Assembly: GCF_009866765.1 (NCBI RefSeq)
Contig: NZ_CP019431.1
Span: 1,550,001 to 1,614,000, forward strand
Length of the DNA stretch: 64,000 nt
Reading direction: 5' to 3'
Origin: Pseudomonas sp. S35
GTDB taxonomy: Bacteria; Pseudomonadota; Gammaproteobacteria; Pseudomonadales; Pseudomonadaceae
The notes under the pieces were generated by a model that searched no databases, had not been told where the DNA came from, and worked only from the letters and a program-made list of their open reading frames with translations. Position 1 is the first letter of the stretch. Every line of letters begins with the position of its first letter. Both the position numbers and the translations under genes were made by a program. This document shows positions 36,626-46,541 of this stretch, in pieces.

Positions 36626-38770
36626 ATGATCAGCACTGAACTCAAAACCACGATCCAGGGTGCCTACTCGCGTTTTCTCGAAGCCAAGAGCTTGAAACCG
36701 CGCTATGGCCAACGCCTGATGATCGCCGAAGTCGCCAAGGTCCTCGGGGATATCGACACCGACGACGAGGGCCGCCGCGAGGGTGAGCCTGCCGTCGTGG
36801 CCGTCGAGGCCGGTACCGGTACCGGCAAGACCGTGGCCTACAGCCTGGCCGCGATCCCCACCGCCAAGGCCGCCGGCAAGCGCCTGGTGATCGCCACCGC
36901 CACCGTCGCCCTGCAAGAGCAGATCGTCTACAAAGACCTGCCCGACCTGATGCGCAACAGTGGCCTGAACTTCACGTTTGCCCTGGCCAAGGGCCGTGGC
37001 CGCTACATGTGCCTGTCCAAGCTCGATGTGTTGCTGCAGGAAGGCCATGCGCAGACCGCCACGGCGTCGCTGTTCGAAGAAGAAGGCTTCAAGATCGAGG
37101 TTGATGAAGTCAGCCAGAAGCTGTTTACCAGCATGATCGAGAAACTGGCCGGCAATAAATGGGACGGTGACCGCGACAGCTGGCCCACCGCCCTGGAAGA
37201 TGCCGACTGGGCACGCCTGACCACCGATCATAGCCAGTGCACCAACCGCCATTGCCCGAACTTCGGCCAATGCGCGTTCTATAAAGCACGCGAAGGCATG
37301 GGCAAGGTCGATGTGATCGTCACCAACCACGACATGGTGCTGGCCGACCTGGCCCTGGGCGGCGGCGCCGTACTGCCCGACCCGCGTGACACCCTCTACG
37401 TGTTCGACGAAGGTCACCACCTGCCCGACAAGGCCATCGGCCACTTCGCCCACTACACGCGCCTGCGCTCCACCGCCGACTGGCTGGAGTCCACCGCCAA
37501 GAACCTCACCAAGTTGCTGGCCCAGCACCCGCTGCCCGGTGACCTGGGCAAGCTGATCGAACAGGTGCCGGAACTGGCGCGGGAGATCAAGACCCAACAG
37601 CAATTCATGTTCAGCGCCTGCGAACAGGTCGCCGACTTCAAGCCCGGCGAAGACGTGGAAGGCCGTGAACGGCCGCGCCACCGCTTTGTCGGCGGGATGA
37701 TTTCCGAGCATATGCGCGAAATGGGCATCGAACTGAAGAAGGGCTTTTCGCGCCTGACCGACCTGTTCACCCGCCTCACCGACTTGCTGAAGGAAGGCAT
37801 GGATGGCGAGGTCAATATCGGCATCGCCAGCAACCAGGCCGAAGAATGGTACCCACTGTTCGGCAGCCTGCTGTCACGTTCCCAGGGCAACTGGGAGTTG
37901 TGGACCGCCTTTACCGTCGAAGACCCGGAAGACAACCCGCCCATGGCCCGTTGGCTGACCCTGTCCGAAAGCGGTGCGCTGTTTGATATCGAGGTCAACG
38001 CCAGCCCGATCCTTGCCGCCGAAATGCTGCGCCGCAACCTGTGGAATGTGGCGTATGGCTGCCTGGTAACCTCGGCCACGCTGACGGCCCTGGGCACGTT
38101 CGACCGTTTCCGCATGCGTGCTGGCTTGCCGAAAAAGGCCGTCACCGCTGTGGTGCCAAGCCCGTTCCATCACGCCGACGCCGGCGTGCTGCGGGTGCCG
38201 GACCTCAGGGCCGATCCTCGGGACGCGCCGGCCCACACGGCTGCGATCATCCGCGACTTGCCTGGCCTGGTCGAAGGCTCTCGCGGCACCCTGGTGCTGT
38301 TTTCTTCGCGCAAGCAGATGCAGGACGTGTTCGACGGCCTCGATCGCGACTGGCGCAAGCAGGTGTTTATCCAGGGCAACCTGTCCAAGCAGGAAACCCT
38401 GAACAAGCACAAGGCGCGCGTCGATGGCGGTGATTCCAGTGTGCTGTTCGGCCTGGCGAGCTTTGCCGAAGGCGTCGACTTGCCGGGCGCCTACTGTGAA
38501 CACGTGGTGATCGCCAAGATCCCGTTCTCGGTGCCGGATGACCCGGTCGAGGCCGCGTTGGCCGAATGGATCGAAGCCCGGGGCGGTAACCCGTTCATGG
38601 AGATCTCGGTGCCGGATGCTTCCTTGAAGCTGGTGCAGGCCTGCGGGCGCTTGCTGCGTACCGAAGAGGACCGGGGCACCATCACCTTGCTCGACCGTCG
38701 TTTGGTCACCCAGCGCTACGGTAAAGCTATCCTCAATGCTTTACCGCCTTTCCGGCGCGAAATTTCTTAA
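36626..38770 (+). CDS. dinG: ATP-dependent DNA helicase DinG
   Basis: This is a 714-residue XPD-like superfamily 2 helicase that unwinds 5' overhangs, R-loops and G-quadruplexes. Walker A is EAGTGTGKTVAYSL, the DEAH box is FDEGHH, and the last motif is QACGRLLRTEEDRGTI. An iron-sulfur cluster domain is present: cysteines in the stretch MCLSKLD and then CTNRHCPNFGQCAFYKAR (about residues 130-220). No LexA box (CTGT-N8-ACAG) is visible in the 100 bases upstream. It is therefore probably not under direct SOS control here. Confidence 0.97.
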   Translation: MISTELKTTIQGAYSRFLEAKSLKPRYGQRLMIAEVAKVLGDIDTDDEGRREGEPAVVAVEAGTGTGKTVAYSLAAIPTAKAAGKRLVIATATVALQEQIVYKDLPDLMRNSGLNFTFALAKGRGRYMCLSKLDVLLQEGHAQTATASLFEEEGFKIEVDEVSQKLFTSMIEKLAGNKWDGDRDSWPTALEDADWARLTTDHSQCTNRHCPNFGQCAFYKAREGMGKVDVIVTNHDMVLADLALGGGAVLPDPRDTLYVFDEGHHLPDKAIGHFAHYTRLRSTADWLESTAKNLTKLLAQHPLPGDLGKLIEQVPELAREIKTQQQFMFSACEQVADFKPGEDVEGRERPRHRFVGGMISEHMREMGIELKKGFSRLTDLFTRLTDLLKEGMDGEVNIGIASNQAEEWYPLFGSLLSRSQGNWELWTAFTVEDPEDNPPMARWLTLSESGALFDIEVNASPILAAEMLRRNLWNVAYGCLVTSATLTALGTFDRFRMRAGLPKKAVTAVVPSPFHHADAGVLRVPDLRADPRDAPAHTAAIIRDLPGLVEGSRGTLVLFSSRKQMQDVFDGLDRDWRKQVFIQGNLSKQETLNKHKARVDGGDSSVLFGLASFAEGVDLPGAYCEHVVIAKIPFSVPDDPVEAALAEWIEARGGNPFMEISVPDASLKLVQACGRLLRTEEDRGTITLLDRRLVTQRYGKAILNALPPFRREIS

Positions 38771-38858
38771 GCCACCGTGGGCGGATTCGCCCACTTCGTG
38801 GTCTATCTCACGTATTTCATCAGGCCATTCACCGGCCGTCTGGGAGAACCTTGCTCGT

Positions 38859-41156
38859 ATGATTCGCACGCTGCCCGCCCTTTTTGCCCTGCTGTTCGCT
38901 GCGCCCTTGATGGCTGCGCCCGCCGGGCAACAAACCCTGTTCAACTTCGTCCGGCCTGCCGATGTGGTCAAGGTGGCGACCCAGGACGCGAGCCTGCCGC
39001 AATACAACGCCGAACAAACCCCTGAAGGCGAGGTACTGCGCCGCATCACCTTCAACCCTGCCGCTGAACCGAGCCTGGTGCTCAGCCCGCAGGCTGGCGT
39101 GTGGGACTGGTCGCAGTCCAGCGCCATGAGCCTGCGCATCCAAAGTGCTATGGACTGGGCGCTGACGCTCTACGTCAAGGTGCAGAGCAGTGACGGCAAG
39201 ACCCTGGTCAGCCGCATCGACTTGCCGGCCGGTCCGGCCCAGACCTTGCTCATCCCGCTGCAAGCCAACTCGCCGTTGAGCCAGGGCATGAAGGCCGGCC
39301 CGCCGATGCCGATCACCGTGGAGGGCCAGCGTGTGTTGCTGGCCGCCAGTGCCGGGGAAGTCGACCGCAGCCAGGTGGTCTCGGTGACGCTGTCGATGCT
39401 CAAGCCCAACGCCGCGCAAAGCATTCTGCTGGAACGCTTTGGCGTGCAGGACAGTGAGCCGGTGCTCAAGGCCGCCTACAGCGAACTGGTGGACGCTTAC
39501 GGGCAGTCCACCCGCGCGCGCTGGCCGGAGAAGGTCAGCAGCGACGAACAGCTCAAGGCCGCCGTCGCCAAGGAGCAACAGCAGCTCCAGGGCTGGCTGG
39601 CCGAGCGGGATAAATCCGCATTGGACAAGTTTGGTGGCTGGAACAAAGGCCCTGCATTCAAGGCCAGCGGTTTTTTCCACACCGAGAAACGTGATGGCCG
39701 CTGGTATCTGGTGACGCCGCAAGGGCATCCGTTCTATTCCCTGGGCGTCAATACCGTTGCCCCGGACAACAGCCAGACCTACGTGGCCGGTCGTGAATGG
39801 ATGTTTGCCGCCCTGCCCAAGGCCGACGAGCCCTTTGACAAGTATTACGGCAGTGGCGATAACCGCACTGGCAACGGCGCGGGTGAGGGTCGTAGCTTCG
39901 GTGCCGGGCGTTGGTACGATTTCTACGGCGCCAACCTGCAGCGTGCTTACGGCGGCGAAGGCTTCGACCAGAAGCGCTGGGTGACCCACACCCTCGATCG
40001 CCTGCAAGCCTGGGGCTTCAACACCGTGGGTAACTGGAGTGACGAGGACTTGGCCGCGGCCGACCGTGTGCCTTACACCTTGCCGCTGTCGATCGTCGGC
40101 GATTACGCCAGCATCAGCACCGGTACCGACTGGTGGGGCGGCATGCCCGACCCGTTCGACCCGCGCTTCGCGATGGCCACCGAGCGCGCCGTTGCGATTG
40201 CTGCCCGCGATCATCGCGACGACCCGTGGTTGATCGGTTTCTTTGCCGACAACGAACTGGCCTGGGCCGGCCCCGGTGATGATCCTAAATCACGTTACGC
40301 CTTGGCCTACGGCACGCTGCGCATGACCACCGACGTGCCTGCCAAGCGTGCGTTCCTCAAGCAACTTCGAGACAAGTACCGCAACGAAGAGGGCCTGTCG
40401 AAAGCCTGGGGCATCGAGTTGGCCGGTTGGGAGTTGATGGAAGATCCGGGTTTCGAGCCACCGATGCCCAGCCCTGAGCACCCGGAAATCGAAGCTGACT
40501 TCAAATACTTCCAGAAGACGTTTGCCGATGCTTACTTCAAGACCATTTCCGACTCGCTCAAGTGGCACGCACCCAACCAACTGCTGCTGGGTGGACGCTA
40601 CGCGATCAGCACCCCGGAAGCCGTGGCGTCCTGCGCGCAGTATTGCGATGTGCTGAGCTTCAATATGTACACCCTCAAGCCTCAGGACGGTTACGACTTC
40701 GCCGCATTGCGCGCGTTGGATAAACCGGTGTTGATCACTGAATTCAACTTTGGCTCGGCCGACCGTGGCCCGTTCTGGGGCGGAGTGACCCAGTTGGCCA
40801 GGGAAGAGGACCGTGGCGCGGCCTATGCCAACTTCCTAAAGCAAGCCCTGGCCGAGCCGTCGATTGTCGGCGTGCACTGGTTCCAATACCTGGACCAACC
40901 CGTGACCGGGCGTTTGCTGGACGGCGAGAATGGTCACTTCGGCCTGGTGGGCATCACCGATGTGCCCTTCCAGGGGTTTGTCGACAGCGTGCGTAAAAGC
41001 AACCTGGCGGCGGTGGATCAGTTGGGCAAGGAAGCGCAAAAGGCCAAGGCTGTCAGCGCGGCGCATGAACGCGAAGGCGGCAAACCCGGGCATGAAGGCA
41101 AAGGCCCGGGGCAGGGCGCCGGGCATGCCGGTGGGCACGCCGGAAACGGCCATTGA
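38859..41156 (+). CDS. Secreted glycoside hydrolase, agarase-like
   Basis: This is a 765-residue exported enzyme. I chose the ATG at 38859, whose product starts MIRTLPALFALLFAAPLMAA, a signal peptide. A roughly 230-residue beta-sandwich head precedes a (beta/alpha)8 barrel of the clan A type. The probable acid/base is E466 in FADNELAW and the nucleophile is E628 in VLITEFNFGS. Similar Pseudomonas proteins are labelled beta-agarase, but the natural substrate is unknown. The last 35 residues are a Gly/His/Lys-rich tail (PGHEGKGPGQGAGHAGGHAGNGH) unlike a normal hydrolase end. The next gene starts 82 bases later. Confidence 0.82.
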   Translation: MIRTLPALFALLFAAPLMAAPAGQQTLFNFVRPADVVKVATQDASLPQYNAEQTPEGEVLRRITFNPAAEPSLVLSPQAGVWDWSQSSAMSLRIQSAMDWALTLYVKVQSSDGKTLVSRIDLPAGPAQTLLIPLQANSPLSQGMKAGPPMPITVEGQRVLLAASAGEVDRSQVVSVTLSMLKPNAAQSILLERFGVQDSEPVLKAAYSELVDAYGQSTRARWPEKVSSDEQLKAAVAKEQQQLQGWLAERDKSALDKFGGWNKGPAFKASGFFHTEKRDGRWYLVTPQGHPFYSLGVNTVAPDNSQTYVAGREWMFAALPKADEPFDKYYGSGDNRTGNGAGEGRSFGAGRWYDFYGANLQRAYGGEGFDQKRWVTHTLDRLQAWGFNTVGNWSDEDLAAADRVPYTLPLSIVGDYASISTGTDWWGGMPDPFDPRFAMATERAVAIAARDHRDDPWLIGFFADNELAWAGPGDDPKSRYALAYGTLRMTTDVPAKRAFLKQLRDKYRNEEGLSKAWGIELAGWELMEDPGFEPPMPSPEHPEIEADFKYFQKTFADAYFKTISDSLKWHAPNQLLLGGRYAISTPEAVASCAQYCDVLSFNMYTLKPQDGYDFAALRALDKPVLITEFNFGSADRGPFWGGVTQLAREEDRGAAYANFLKQALAEPSIVGVHWFQYLDQPVTGRLLDGENGHFGLVGITDVPFQGFVDSVRKSNLAAVDQLGKEAQKAKAVSAAHEREGGKPGHEGKGPGQGAGHAGGHAGNGH

Positions 41157-41238
41157 TTGAGCGTTGATGGGTTCACAAAACCCACAAGGGCTGGAACAAT
41201 GGCCGCCACTTTTCACGGTGTTTTTCGAGGCGGCTTAC

Positions 41239-42384
41239 GTGCAGATCCAGGGTCATTACGAACTTCAGTTCGAAGCGGTACGTGAAGCGTTTGCCGCGTT
41301 GTTCGATGACCCGCAGGAGCGTGGCGCCGGGCTCTGCATCCAGATCGGCGGCGAAACCGTCGTCGACCTCTGGGCCGGCACCGCCGACAAGGACGGCGCC
41401 GAGGCCTGGCACAGCGACACCATCGTCAACCTGTTTTCCTGCACCAAGACGTTTACCGCCGTCACGGCCCTGCAACTGGTAGCCGAAGGCAAATTGCAAT
41501 TGGATGTGCCAGTGGCCCGCTACTGGCCGGAATTTGCCGCTGCCGGCAAGGAAACCATCACCCTGCGCCAGTTGCTCTGCCACCAGGCCGGGTTGCCGGC
41601 GATCCGCGAGATGCTGCCCACCGAAGCCCTGTACGACTGGCAATTGATGGTCGACACCCTGGCCGCCGAAGCCCCGTGGTGGACCCCAGGCCAGGGCCAC
41701 GGCTACGAGGCGATCACCTACGGCTGGCTGGTCGGCGAATTGCTGCGCCGTGCCGATGGGCGTGGGCCAGGGGAGTCGATTGTGGCGCGGGTGGCGCGGC
41801 CGTTGGGGCTGGACTTCCATGTGGGCCTGGCGGATGAAGAGTTTTATCGCGTTGCACATATAGCGCGCAGCAAAGGCAATATGGGCGATGAAGCCGCGCA
41901 ACGCTTACTGCAAGTAATGATGCGTGAACCGACCGCCATGACCACGCGAGCATTTGCCAATCCACCGTCTATTCTGACCAGCACTAATAAGCCCGAATGG
42001 CGGCGTATGCAGCAGCCAGCGGCAAATGGTCACGGTAATGCACGCAGTCTGGCGGGTTTTTATAGTGGTTTGTTGGACGGTAGTTTGTTGGAAGCCGACA
42101 TGCTTGAAGAGTTGACCCGCGAACACAGTATCGGGCCGGATAAAACATTATTGACACAAACCCGTTTTGGGCTGGGCTGCATGTTGGATCAACCACAGTT
42201 GCCCAACGCCACCTTCGGCCTTGGCCCGCGTGCTTTCGGGCATCCCGGTGCGGGCGGTTCGGTGGGTTTTGCCGACCCTGAGCATGATGTAGCGTTTGGT
42301 TTCGTGACTAATACATTGGGGCCTTATGTACTTATGGATCCCCGTGCACAGAAGTTGGTCGGAATATTGGCCGGTTGTCTGTAA
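41239..42384 (+). CDS. Serine hydrolase of the beta-lactamase/EstB family
   Basis: This is a 381-residue family VIII-type esterase/beta-lactamase-fold hydrolase. I chose the GTG at 41239 (MQIQGHYELQFEAVREAFAALF), preceded by a GAGG. The frame is open 75 bases further up without matching the family. The catalytic S-x-x-K is in LFSCTKTFTA, the tyrosine is in GYEAITYGW, and a later HPGAGGSVGFADP resembles the third motif. It lacks a signal peptide, so it acts in the cytoplasm. Substrate is not predicted. Codon use in the last third is less GC-rich than in the first. Confidence 0.88.
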   Translation: MQIQGHYELQFEAVREAFAALFDDPQERGAGLCIQIGGETVVDLWAGTADKDGAEAWHSDTIVNLFSCTKTFTAVTALQLVAEGKLQLDVPVARYWPEFAAAGKETITLRQLLCHQAGLPAIREMLPTEALYDWQLMVDTLAAEAPWWTPGQGHGYEAITYGWLVGELLRRADGRGPGESIVARVARPLGLDFHVGLADEEFYRVAHIARSKGNMGDEAAQRLLQVMMREPTAMTTRAFANPPSILTSTNKPEWRRMQQPAANGHGNARSLAGFYSGLLDGSLLEADMLEELTREHSIGPDKTLLTQTRFGLGCMLDQPQLPNATFGLGPRAFGHPGAGGSVGFADPEHDVAFGFVTNTLGPYVLMDPRAQKLVGILAGCL

Positions 42385-42527
42385 ACCCCTTGCTGTTTCA
42401 CGTTTTTTTGTTACAAAGGCAACTATAAGAAGGCGCTGAACGAAATTTTGTAACTTTAAAGTTCTGTAAGCGTCTGTTTAACGGGTCATCCAGACCCCCG
42501 TTTCTTTTCTCATTTTGTGGATATCTC

Positions 42528-43670
42528 ATGTTATCGAACAAGTCCTTGGCACTGGCGCTTTGCCTCACCATTACTGGCTGCGCACAAACTCCACAGAATG
42601 ATGCCGAGGGCGGGCATTGGTGGTCATTTGGATCTGATAAGGCCGCTACCAAGGACGCAGTGACCCAAGCCGATGCCAAGCCAGACGCCAAACCCGCCGC
42701 TGGTGCCAAGCCAGCCGCACCTGTAGCTGCTGCGCCTGCTCCGGCAGCCAAGGCTGATACCGGCTCCAGCTGGTGGCCTTTCTCCTCCAAGAGTGCCGAT
42801 GAAAAGGTCGCCGATGCCAAGGCTGCAGACCTGAAAGCCGACCTCAAGGCCGCTACTCCGGCACCTGATGCGGCACCTGCCGTCGCCAAGACCGACAGTG
42901 AAACCCACTGGTGGTGGCCGTTCGAGAGCAAACCCAAGCCATTGTCCAAGGTCGACGTGACCAACGTGCCGATGCCTGACCCGAAAATCACCCAGGCCTG
43001 GTTGGACGACTATGAGCCGCGCCTGCGCGCTGCCATCAAGGACAGCAACCTGCAACTGGAACGCCGCGACAACGTGCTCGTGGTGATCGCTCCGGTCGAT
43101 GGCTCCTACAACCCGAAACGTCCAGCGATGCTGCTGCCGGTTACCTTGGGCCCGTTCACTCGCGTTGCCAAGGCCGTTGAAGCCGATCCCAAGACCGCCG
43201 TACTGGTCCTGGGCCACGTTGACGCCACCGGTACCGCCCCGGCGAGCCAGGCGTTGAGCAAGGAGCGTGCACAGTCCATCGCTTCGATCTTCAGCCTCAG
43301 CGGCTTGAAGCAAGACCGCCTGATGCTGCGCGGCATGGGTGACCTGATGCCACGTGCCGCGAACGACAGCACCCAGGGCCGTGCGCTGAACCGTCGCATG
43401 GAAATTATGTTCACTCAGCGTACAACTATGTTGGCGCTGCTGAGCAAGTACAACTCCGGCAAGACCCCGCCGGTAGCTGAAATGGTTGCCGTGCAGAACG
43501 TGCCTGCACCGGCTCCGGCCGCCAAGGCGCCGGCGAAGAAAGCCCCGGCTGCCAAGAAAGCTGCCGCCAAGCCGGCCGCTAAAAAAGCGCCGGCCAAGCC
43601 AGCTGCCAAGAAAGCCGCCCCTGCCAAGGCCAAGGCCGCTGCACCGGCGAACGACCAGGCAAAAAACTGA
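42528..43670 (+). CDS. OmpA-family lipoprotein with Trp repeats and Ala/Lys-rich tail
   Basis: This is a 380-residue lipoprotein with lipobox ITGC (C18). The N-terminal half contains three Trp-rich boxes at residues about 30-37 (HWWSFGSD), 81-88 (SWWPFSSK) and 127-134 (HWWWPFES), joined by Ala/Lys/Pro-rich linkers. The OmpA/MotB peptidoglycan-binding domain follows at about 215-300 (VLGHVDATG, LSKERAQSIASI, GRALNRRMEI). The last 55 residues are AKKAPA/AKPAAKK repeats like those of AlgP and histone H1. It probably ties the outer membrane to peptidoglycan. pdxH follows after 26 bases. Confidence 0.85.
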   Translation: MLSNKSLALALCLTITGCAQTPQNDAEGGHWWSFGSDKAATKDAVTQADAKPDAKPAAGAKPAAPVAAAPAPAAKADTGSSWWPFSSKSADEKVADAKAADLKADLKAATPAPDAAPAVAKTDSETHWWWPFESKPKPLSKVDVTNVPMPDPKITQAWLDDYEPRLRAAIKDSNLQLERRDNVLVVIAPVDGSYNPKRPAMLLPVTLGPFTRVAKAVEADPKTAVLVLGHVDATGTAPASQALSKERAQSIASIFSLSGLKQDRLMLRGMGDLMPRAANDSTQGRALNRRMEIMFTQRTTMLALLSKYNSGKTPPVAEMVAVQNVPAPAPAAKAPAKKAPAAKKAAAKPAAKKAPAKPAAKKAAPAKAKAAAPANDQAKN

Positions 43671-43696
43671 TCTGCTGACCAGAAGGATAAAGCTGC

Positions 43697-44344
43697 ATGA
43701 CCCAGGCACTGGCCGATATGCGCCGTGACTACACACGGGACGGTTTGAGCGAGGCCCAGGCCCCGGGCGAGCCGTTTGCGTTGTTCCACCAGTGGTTTGC
43801 CGATGCGGTGAAAACCGAGCAACCACCGGTGGAAGCCAATGCCATGACGCTGGCCACGGTCGACCAGGACGGTCGCCCGCACTGCCGCATCCTGCTGCTC
43901 AAGGGCCTGGATGCGCAGGGCTTTACCTTCTTCACCAACTATCAGAGCGCCAAGGGCCAGCAGCTCGCGGCGCAGCCGTTTGCGGCCATGACGTTTTTCT
44001 GGCCGACCCTGGAGCGCCAGGTGCGCATCGAAGGGCGGGTGGTCAAGGTCACGCCTGAGGAGTCGGACGCGTATTATCAGGTCCGGCCTTTGGGCAGCCG
44101 CCTGGGCGCCTGGGCTTCCCCGCAGAGCCAGGTCATTCGTGACCGTGAAGAACTGCAAGGCCTGCTCAAGGCCACCGAACAGCGTTTCAGCGATACCCAG
44201 CCCGACTGCCCCGAGCACTGGGGTGGCTATCGTCTGCTGCCGGAGCGTATCGAGTTCTGGCAAGGCCGCGCCAGCCGCCTGCATGACCGCCTGAACTACC
44301 GCTTGCAAGGGGCCGAGTGGACCCGCGAGCGCCTGGCGCCCTGA
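43697..44344 (+). CDS. pdxH: Pyridoxamine 5'-phosphate oxidase
   Basis: PdxH oxidises pyridoxine or pyridoxamine 5'-phosphate to pyridoxal 5'-phosphate with FMN and oxygen. The product is 215 residues. Family motifs are [54 protein letters not shown] and the C-terminal [16 protein letters not shown]. It may share a message with the OmpA-type gene 26 bases upstream. Confidence 0.97.
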   Translation: MTQALADMRRDYTRDGLSEAQAPGEPFALFHQWFADAVKTEQPPVEANAMTLATVDQDGRPHCRILLLKGLDAQGFTFFTNYQSAKGQQLAAQPFAAMTFFWPTLERQVRIEGRVVKVTPEESDAYYQVRPLGSRLGAWASPQSQVIRDREELQGLLKATEQRFSDTQPDCPEHWGGYRLLPERIEFWQGRASRLHDRLNYRLQGAEWTRERLAP

Positions 44345-44460
44345 GCGTCACCTTTCGTCACTTCACCTGAATGTTGTTCGCAGCCCCGACGTCTCTATGG
44401 AAGAGGCGTCGGTCGCGTGCGGCTGTGCGGCTACAATGATGAAACCGTCGTGAAATCTCT

Positions 44461-44477
44461 TGGCACAAGAACTGCGC
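44461..44477 (+). promoter_or_regulatory. Possible sigma-54 promoter upstream of the glycine-zipper lipoprotein gene
   Basis: TTGGCACAAGAACTGCG has the GG-N10-GC spacing of a -24/-12 promoter (GG at 44463-44464, GC at 44475-44476) and an exact TGGCAC. The -12 element is CTGC rather than TTGC. It lies 132 bases ahead of the ATG at 44609. No activator site was recognised, so the call is weak. Confidence 0.35.
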
Positions 44478-44608
44478 TACCGTTAGTCGAGTTTTCTGGT
44501 GCTGGCAGTCTGTACTCAGGCTGAATGAAAGCAATTTTCTGCGGTGCTTGCCGTGACAGGCGCCACGCTGCAGCGTCTAATGAACACCTGTCCTTTGGAG
44601 TTGATGCT

Positions 44609-45073
44609 ATGCGTAAGTCCGTTTTACTGGTTGCCTGCTTTACCACCTTGTCGTTGTTGCTGGGTGGCTGCGCGTCGAGTCTGACCGGCGATTCGTACTC
44701 CCGTGATGAAGCGCGTCGTGTACAGAGCGTGCGCATGGGGACCATCGAATCCCTGCGTCCGGTGAAAATCGAAGGCACTAAAACCCCAATCGGCGGCGCT
44801 GCTGGCGCAGTCATCGGCGGCGTTGGCGGCAGTGCCATCGGCGGTGGCCGTGGCAGCATTGTGACTGCGGTGATCGGTGCCGTGGCCGGTGGCCTGCTGG
44901 GCTCTGCCACCGAAGAAGGCCTGACCCGCACCCAAGGCGTGGAAATCACCGTCCGCGAAGACGACGGCAGCATGCGCGCCTACGTTCAGGCCGTGCAGGA
45001 GAATGAAATCTTCCGCATTGGCGACCGTGTGCGCATCATGACGGTGGATGGTACTAGCCGCGTTACCCGTTAA
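44609..45073 (+). CDS. Glycine-zipper outer-membrane lipoprotein (SlyB/PcpY-like)
   Basis: This is a 154-residue lipoprotein from ATG 44609 with signal peptide and lipobox LGGC. Residues 60-105 hold a two-helix glycine zipper (GGAAGAVIGGVGGSAIGG...VTAVIGAVAGGLLGSATEEG), followed by a beta-rich C-terminal domain (GVEITVREDDGSMRAYVQ...GDRVRIMTVDGTSRVTR). The layout is that of SlyB and related envelope-stress proteins, often controlled by PhoP/Q. A bidirectional terminator follows. Confidence 0.9.
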   Translation: MRKSVLLVACFTTLSLLLGGCASSLTGDSYSRDEARRVQSVRMGTIESLRPVKIEGTKTPIGGAAGAVIGGVGGSAIGGGRGSIVTAVIGAVAGGLLGSATEEGLTRTQGVEITVREDDGSMRAYVQAVQENEIFRIGDRVRIMTVDGTSRVTR

Positions 45074-45093
45074 GCGGTAAGCCGCACGCAAAG

Positions 45094-45129
45094 AAAAACC
45101 CCAACCGGGTAACCGGTTGGGGTTTTTTG
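45094..45129. terminator. Bidirectional terminator between the SlyB-like gene and nhaA
   Basis: CCCCAACCGG and CCGGTTGGGG form a perfect 10 base-pair stem with loop GTAA. It is followed by six T on + and by A-rich sequence on the other side, so it can stop both convergent transcripts. Confidence 0.92.
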
Positions 45130-45149
45130 TGGGCGCTGTTTCAGGAGGG

Positions 45150-46325
45150 TCAGGCTTTTTTACGACTCGCCATCGCCGTCACCACATACCCAATACACGC
45201 CGCCAATATCGACCCAGTCAGAATGCCCATTCGATCTTCTCCGGCAAACTCACTGGCGCCTGGCACAAACGCCAGGGAGCCGACGAACAGGCTCATGGTG
45301 AAGCCGATGCCGCAGAGGATCGCCACACCAAACACCTGGCCCCAGTTGGCGCCGCTGGGCAGAGAGGCGAGGCCGGTCTTGATGGCCAGCCAGGTGAGGC
45401 CAAACACACCGATGGTCTTGCCGATCAACAGGCCCGCGGCGATGCCCAGGGGCACGTGGTGGGTGAAGCTTTCCAGGCTGACGCCGGTGAGTGACACGCC
45501 GGCGTTGGCGAAGGCGAACAGCGGCAGGATGCCGTAGGCCACCCACGGGTGCAGGGCGTGTTCGAGGGTCAGCAGCGGCGAGGGCTCGGCATTCTTGGTG
45601 CGCATCGGAATGCAGAACGCCAGGGTTACGCCCGCCAGGGTGGCGTGCACGCCGCTCTTGAGCACACACACCCACAGGATCAGGCCGACGATCAGGTAAG
45701 CCCAGAGCTTGATCACCCCAAGGCGGTTCATCGCGATCAAGGCCACCAGGCAGGCGCCTGCGCCAGCCAAGGCTGCACCGGACAGATCGGCGGAATAGAA
45801 CACGGCGATGACGATGATCGCACCCAGGTCATCAATGATGGCCAGGGTCATCAGGAACAGTTTCAAGGACACCGGCACGCGTTTGCCCAGCAGCGCCAAC
45901 ACGCCCAGTGCAAAGGCAATGTCGGTGGCCATCGGGATCGCCCAGCCGGAAAGGGCAGCAGGGTAGTCCTTGTTGATCGCCCAGTAGATCAGCGCCGGCA
46001 CCACCATGCCGCCGATGGCCGCTGCGCCAGGCAGTACCACTTGCGACGGTTTGGACAGGTGGCCGTCAAGCAGCTCGCGCTTGACCTCCAGGCCGATCAA
46101 CAGGAAGAACAGGGCCATCAGGCCATCGTTGATCCACAACAAGGCTGGCTTGTCGATTTTCAACGCGCCAATCTGTGCCACTACCGGTACGTCGAGAAAT
46201 GCGCCGTACAGGTGCGATAACGGTGAGTTGTTGATGATCAGTGCCAGGGCGGCGGCGGCGATCAACAACAGGCCGCTGGCCGCTTCCAGCTGGAAGAAAC
46301 GGGTGAATGTGCTACGCAGAGCCAA
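45150..46325 (-). CDS. nhaA: Na+/H+ antiporter NhaA
   Basis: NhaA expels sodium in exchange for protons at alkaline pH. The product is 391 residues with about 12 membrane helices. The ion-binding aspartate pair is in [13 protein letters not shown], and [15 protein letters not shown] is conserved. The N-terminus ([26 protein letters not shown]) fits the family. It is convergent with the SlyB-like gene, and the region 46326-46541 separates it from the PLP enzyme gene. Confidence 0.96.
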   Translation of the reverse strand: MALRSTFTRFFQLEAASGLLLIAAAALALIINNSPLSHLYGAFLDVPVVAQIGALKIDKPALLWINDGLMALFFLLIGLEVKRELLDGHLSKPSQVVLPGAAAIGGMVVPALIYWAINKDYPAALSGWAIPMATDIAFALGVLALLGKRVPVSLKLFLMTLAIIDDLGAIIVIAVFYSADLSGAALAGAGACLVALIAMNRLGVIKLWAYLIVGLILWVCVLKSGVHATLAGVTLAFCIPMRTKNAEPSPLLTLEHALHPWVAYGILPLFAFANAGVSLTGVSLESFTHHVPLGIAAGLLIGKTIGVFGLTWLAIKTGLASLPSGANWGQVFGVAILCGIGFTMSLFVGSLAFVPGASEFAGEDRMGILTGSILAACIGYVVTAMASRKKA

Positions 46326-46541
46326 GGGATGCTCTCCAATCCGGATTCAATAGGTGGGTACCCTAACCCGTACCGTTAGTTGTTAAAACAAAAGTTATAT
46401 TCTTATTTGTTATAAGCAAGGGGCGGGTTCAGGGTTGCGCTAGGGCCTGTGAATTGTGTGTCCAATTGAGTCGTTACTGTATCTGTGTCGAGTGTAGGAA
46501 AAATCCTAAGATTGACGTTGAAATTCTTAGAGAACGCCATC

